From contig JAUZOU010000128.1 in assembly GCA_030706285.1 (NCBI GenBank), positions 1 through 7,998 on the forward strand: a stretch of DNA of 7,998 nt, given 5' to 3'. This document shows, in pieces, positions 5,949-7,998 of this stretch. How positions within the stretch are numbered: the first letter of the stretch is position 1; each line of letters begins with the position of its first letter. The notes under the pieces were generated by a model, which was given only the letters and a program-made list of their open reading frames with translations, was not told the origin of the DNA and searched no databases. Both the position numbers and the translations under genes were made by a program. The stretch comes from Bacteroidota bacterium. Lineage in GTDB: Bacteria > Bacteroidota > Bacteroidia > Bacteroidales > UBA1402.

Positions 5949-7238
5949 ATGCATAAGAATACTAAATACAGATTGGCACTGGCCGTAGTGCTTATACTAA
6001 CCATTCTTTCCAATGCGCTGGGTAAGAATATTCAAAAAGACAAAAAGATGGAAACAACGCAACAAGTATTTAATACGATCTTCCCGAAAGGCGAAGAGTT
6101 TAAGAGTGACTATTTCACAGGTAGAGTTTGGTTATACTGGCTGGTAAAGAAGGATAACGTTTTCAATTGCCCAATGGCAAATGTAACATTCGAACCGGGA
6201 TGCCGGAACAACTGGCACAAACATCCTGGCGGACAATTGTTGCTGGTAACTGCCGGTGAAGGCTATTATCAGGAAGAAGGCAAACCCATTCAGTTGCTTC
6301 AACCAGGTGATGTGGTAAAAATCGCTCCCAACGTGAAGCATTGGCATGGAGCTACTCCAATTAGCTGGTTCGCACATATTGCCGTAGAAGTGAATACCAA
6401 TGCCGGCCCTGCCGAATGGTTGGAGAAAGTGAGCGACACAGACTACGACAGCTACAAAGCTGTTGAAACGACATCGGTTAATGAGCCACAACTTACCAAA
6501 GCCGCCATCAAAAACCACGAAGAGCTGTGGCCCGGATACCAATCAAAAGCAAAGGAAACAGATCCGGAACTAATTCAGGTATTTGACAATTTTGCCTTTG
6601 ACGATGTCATCAAGTATGGCAATCTCGATACCAAAACCAGGGTGATGATGATTCTCGGCTCTACTATTGCCTGCCAGGCTCAGTCGGAATACAAAATGAT
6701 GATGAATGCCGCACTCAATGTGGGTGTTACACCGGTAGAAGTAAAGGAAATCCTGTATCAGTCGGTTCCCTACGTGGGCATTGCCAAAGTGATTGATTTT
6801 GTTTATCTCACCAATGAAATTCTTGCCGAACGCGGAATAAAGCTGCCGCTCAAAGGACAATCCACCACTACGCCTGAAAACCGTATGGAAAAAGGATTGG
6901 CATTGCAGAAAGAGATTTTCGGGGATATGATAGACACGATGTACAAACAGTCGCCGGCTAACCAGTTGCACATTCAGCAGTATCTGTCGGCCAATTGTTT
7001 TGGTGACTATTATACCCGCAAAGGGTTGGATGTAAAAAACCGCGAACTGTTGACTTATTCCATGCTTATCAGTATGGGGGGCACCGAATCGCAGGTAAAA
7101 GGTCATATTGTGGGCAATGTGGCAGTGGGCAACAACAAAGAAACGCTATTGAGTGTCACGACACAACTGTTGCCTTATATCGGTTATCCACGTACACTGA
7201 ATGCCTTAAGATGTTTAAATGAAGTCCTCCCTGAATAA
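5949..7238 (+). CDS. Exported cupin + tandem carboxymuconolactone-decarboxylase-like protein
   Basis: The protein has 429 residues in three parts. Residues 1-25 are a signal peptide (basic start, then LALAVVLILTILSNALG). Residues of about 35-150 are a cupin: WHKHPGGQ supplies H90, H92 and Q96, and KHWHG near 131-133 supplies the last ligand, so metal binding is likely. Residues of about 205-285 and 313-426 are two carboxymuconolactone-decarboxylase (CMD)-like helical domains, recognisable from 'D.KTR.M..LG..IAC' with NAALNVGVTPVEVKEILYQS in the first and 'NRELLTYSMLISMGGTESQV' with a matching tail in the second. Neither carries the CxxC of AhpD peroxidases; the first has a lone C242. Cupin-CMD fusions are often annotated only as decarboxylase-like or quinone-related. 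The substrate is unknown. An internal ATG at 6048 (M34, METTQQ) would give a cytoplasmic form, but the clear signal sequence favours 5949. The flavodoxin gene follows after 24 bases. Confidence 0.93.
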   Translation: MHKNTKYRLALAVVLILTILSNALGKNIQKDKKMETTQQVFNTIFPKGEEFKSDYFTGRVWLYWLVKKDNVFNCPMANVTFEPGCRNNWHKHPGGQLLLVTAGEGYYQEEGKPIQLLQPGDVVKIAPNVKHWHGATPISWFAHIAVEVNTNAGPAEWLEKVSDTDYDSYKAVETTSVNEPQLTKAAIKNHEELWPGYQSKAKETDPELIQVFDNFAFDDVIKYGNLDTKTRVMMILGSTIACQAQSEYKMMMNAALNVGVTPVEVKEILYQSVPYVGIAKVIDFVYLTNEILAERGIKLPLKGQSTTTPENRMEKGLALQKEIFGDMIDTMYKQSPANQLHIQQYLSANCFGDYYTRKGLDVKNRELLTYSMLISMGGTESQVKGHIVGNVAVGNNKETLLSVTTQLLPYIGYPRTLNALRCLNEVLPE

Positions 7239-7262
7239 GAATAAGAATAAGCATTGACAAAA

Positions 7263-7826
7263 ATGAAAACAAAAATTTTATTACTCAGCACATTGATGTT
7301 CCTGATAATTGGAACTCAGGCGCAATCACAAGAGGCTGCAGCGCCCAAGAAAATACTGGTGGCCTATTTCTCGCATAGTGGCAACACACGTGCTGTCGCC
7401 AATCAAATTTGCAAGAAAGTCAACGGCGAAATTTTCGAAATAGCTACAGTAAAGGCATACCCTGCAAATTACAATACTGTGGTTGAACAGGCTAAACAAG
7501 AACAGAAATCGGATTATCGGCCTGAACTAAAAAGCAAATTAAAGAATATCAAACAGTATGATGTGATTTTTATCGGCTATCCCAATTGGTGGAGTACTTA
7601 TCCGCAAGCTGTTAAAGTATTTTTATCTCAATATGATTTTTCCAGAAAAACAATTATTCCATTTTGTACACACGAAGGTAGCGAATTCGGAAACAGTCTC
7701 GTCGATCTGAAAAAGATGTGTCCGGAATCAACGATTATGGAAGGCCTGGCTATCCGCGGAAGTGCTGCCCACAACTCGGGGGACAGGATTGAGGTTTGGC
7801 TTAGACAATTGAAGCTACTTAAATAA
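7263..7826 (+). CDS. Exported flavodoxin
   Basis: The protein has 187 residues from the ATG at 7263. MKTKILLLSTLMFLIIGTQA is a signal peptide, cleaved near QAQ, followed by a short linker. The mature part begins KKILVAYFSHSGNTRAVA: S37-H-S-G-N-T42 is the phosphate-binding loop for FMN. IGYPNWWSTYP near residues 104-114 supplies aromatic residues (Y106, W109, W110) for stacking on the isoalloxazine ring, and FCTHEGSEFGNS is the third flavin-contacting loop. This is the Flavodoxin_4 type, short and without the long-chain insertion. A TTG nine bases upstream is in frame but not the likely start. It follows the cupin/CMD gene by 24 bases and precedes a second AraC gene by 9, so it is in their operon. 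The most natural role is electron transfer to or from the product or substrate of the cupin/CMD protein. That is inference. Confidence 0.94.
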   Translation: MKTKILLLSTLMFLIIGTQAQSQEAAAPKKILVAYFSHSGNTRAVANQICKKVNGEIFEIATVKAYPANYNTVVEQAKQEQKSDYRPELKSKLKNIKQYDVIFIGYPNWWSTYPQAVKVFLSQYDFSRKTIIPFCTHEGSEFGNSLVDLKKMCPESTIMEGLAIRGSAAHNSGDRIEVWLRQLKLLK

Positions 7827-7835
7827 TCAGGCAGC

Positions 7836-7998
7836 ATGAGTCAAGAACGTTCAGAATCGTTGAGGTTTAATTATCACGATATATTTTTCAGTTATTATTT
7901 TAATAACGAAAGAAGCTGCCTGCAAATGATCAAAGATCATATGCTCGTGTATGTTTATTCGGGTGAAATAATCGTGGAGGAAGGAAATAAAGAAACAG
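7836..7998 (+). CDS. Second AraC-family regulator, 5' part only (runs off right edge)
   Basis: The ATG at 7836 opens a frame that is still open at the window end, giving 54 residues. They align without gaps to the start of the AraC protein at 5004, with about 41 of 54 identical by eye, including ERSES, DIFFSYYFNNERSC and DHMLVYVYSGEI. Only the sensor-domain start is visible, so the DNA-binding part must lie beyond the window. The start is supported by this alignment and by a 9-base gap after the flavodoxin stop. No promoter fits in the gap, so it is probably cotranscribed with the flavodoxin. Many third codon positions differ from the first copy, so the duplication is not recent. Confidence 0.93.
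   Translation, partial: MSQERSESLRFNYHDIFFSYYFNNERSCLQMIKDHMLVYVYSGEIIVEEGNKET

Noticed and set aside
6132..7106. Two minus-strand frames of 136 and 178 codons inside the cupin/CMD gene
   Set aside because: They are complementary to a well-recognised protein and have no family features of their own.

Overview
The window looks like Bacteroidota chromosome, most likely Bacteroidales (Bacteroides, Parabacteroides or Prevotella type). The grounds are several upstream boxes matching the Bacteroidota -7 consensus TAnnTTTG, AT-rich leaders with no strong Shine-Dalgarno, and families typical of that group: a GLPGLI-like secreted protein, a membrane TPR regulator with a C-terminal helix-turn-helix, and an ATPase with DUF4143. 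No tRNA, rRNA, CRISPR array, transposase, integrase or phage gene was seen.

Layout. (1) 1-412, minus: the start of a secreted GLPGLI-like protein that runs off the left edge. It diverges from (2) 627-2141, plus: a membrane-anchored TPR/HTH regulator. Each has its own candidate -7 box in the shared intergenic region. (3) 2142-2435: no intact gene, but a probable relic broken by an in-frame stop and a frameshift. (4) 2436-3719, minus: an AAA/DUF4143 ATPase. Three copies of a 13-bp word at an exact 23-bp period lie just upstream of it, between two outward-facing -7 boxes. (5) 3966-4310, minus: a cysteine-rich DUF3795 protein. (6) 4311-4636: AT-rich DNA with a 13-bp direct repeat and a possible minus-strand gene remnant. 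(7) 4637-4786, plus: a 49-residue YqaE/Pmp3-type membrane protein that is easy to miss because of its size. (8) 5004-7998, plus: an AraC-family regulator with its own promoter and terminator, then an exported cupin + double carboxymuconolactone-decarboxylase-like protein, an exported flavodoxin, and the start of a second AraC regulator closely similar to the first.

The right-hand cluster is the most coherent unit. The cupin/CMD gene and the flavodoxin gene are 24 bp apart, and the flavodoxin and second AraC are 9 bp apart, so those three are probably one transcript. The first AraC gene is separated from them by a hairpin terminator whose T-rich tail runs into the next -7 box. Both enzyme-like proteins carry N-terminal signal peptides, which suggests redox or small-molecule chemistry in the periplasm, controlled by one or both paralogous AraC proteins. 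The substrate cannot be read from the sequence. I see no clear defence, secretion or mobile system. The least explained features are the repeat-bearing control region of the ATPase and the exported cupin-CMD/flavodoxin pair.
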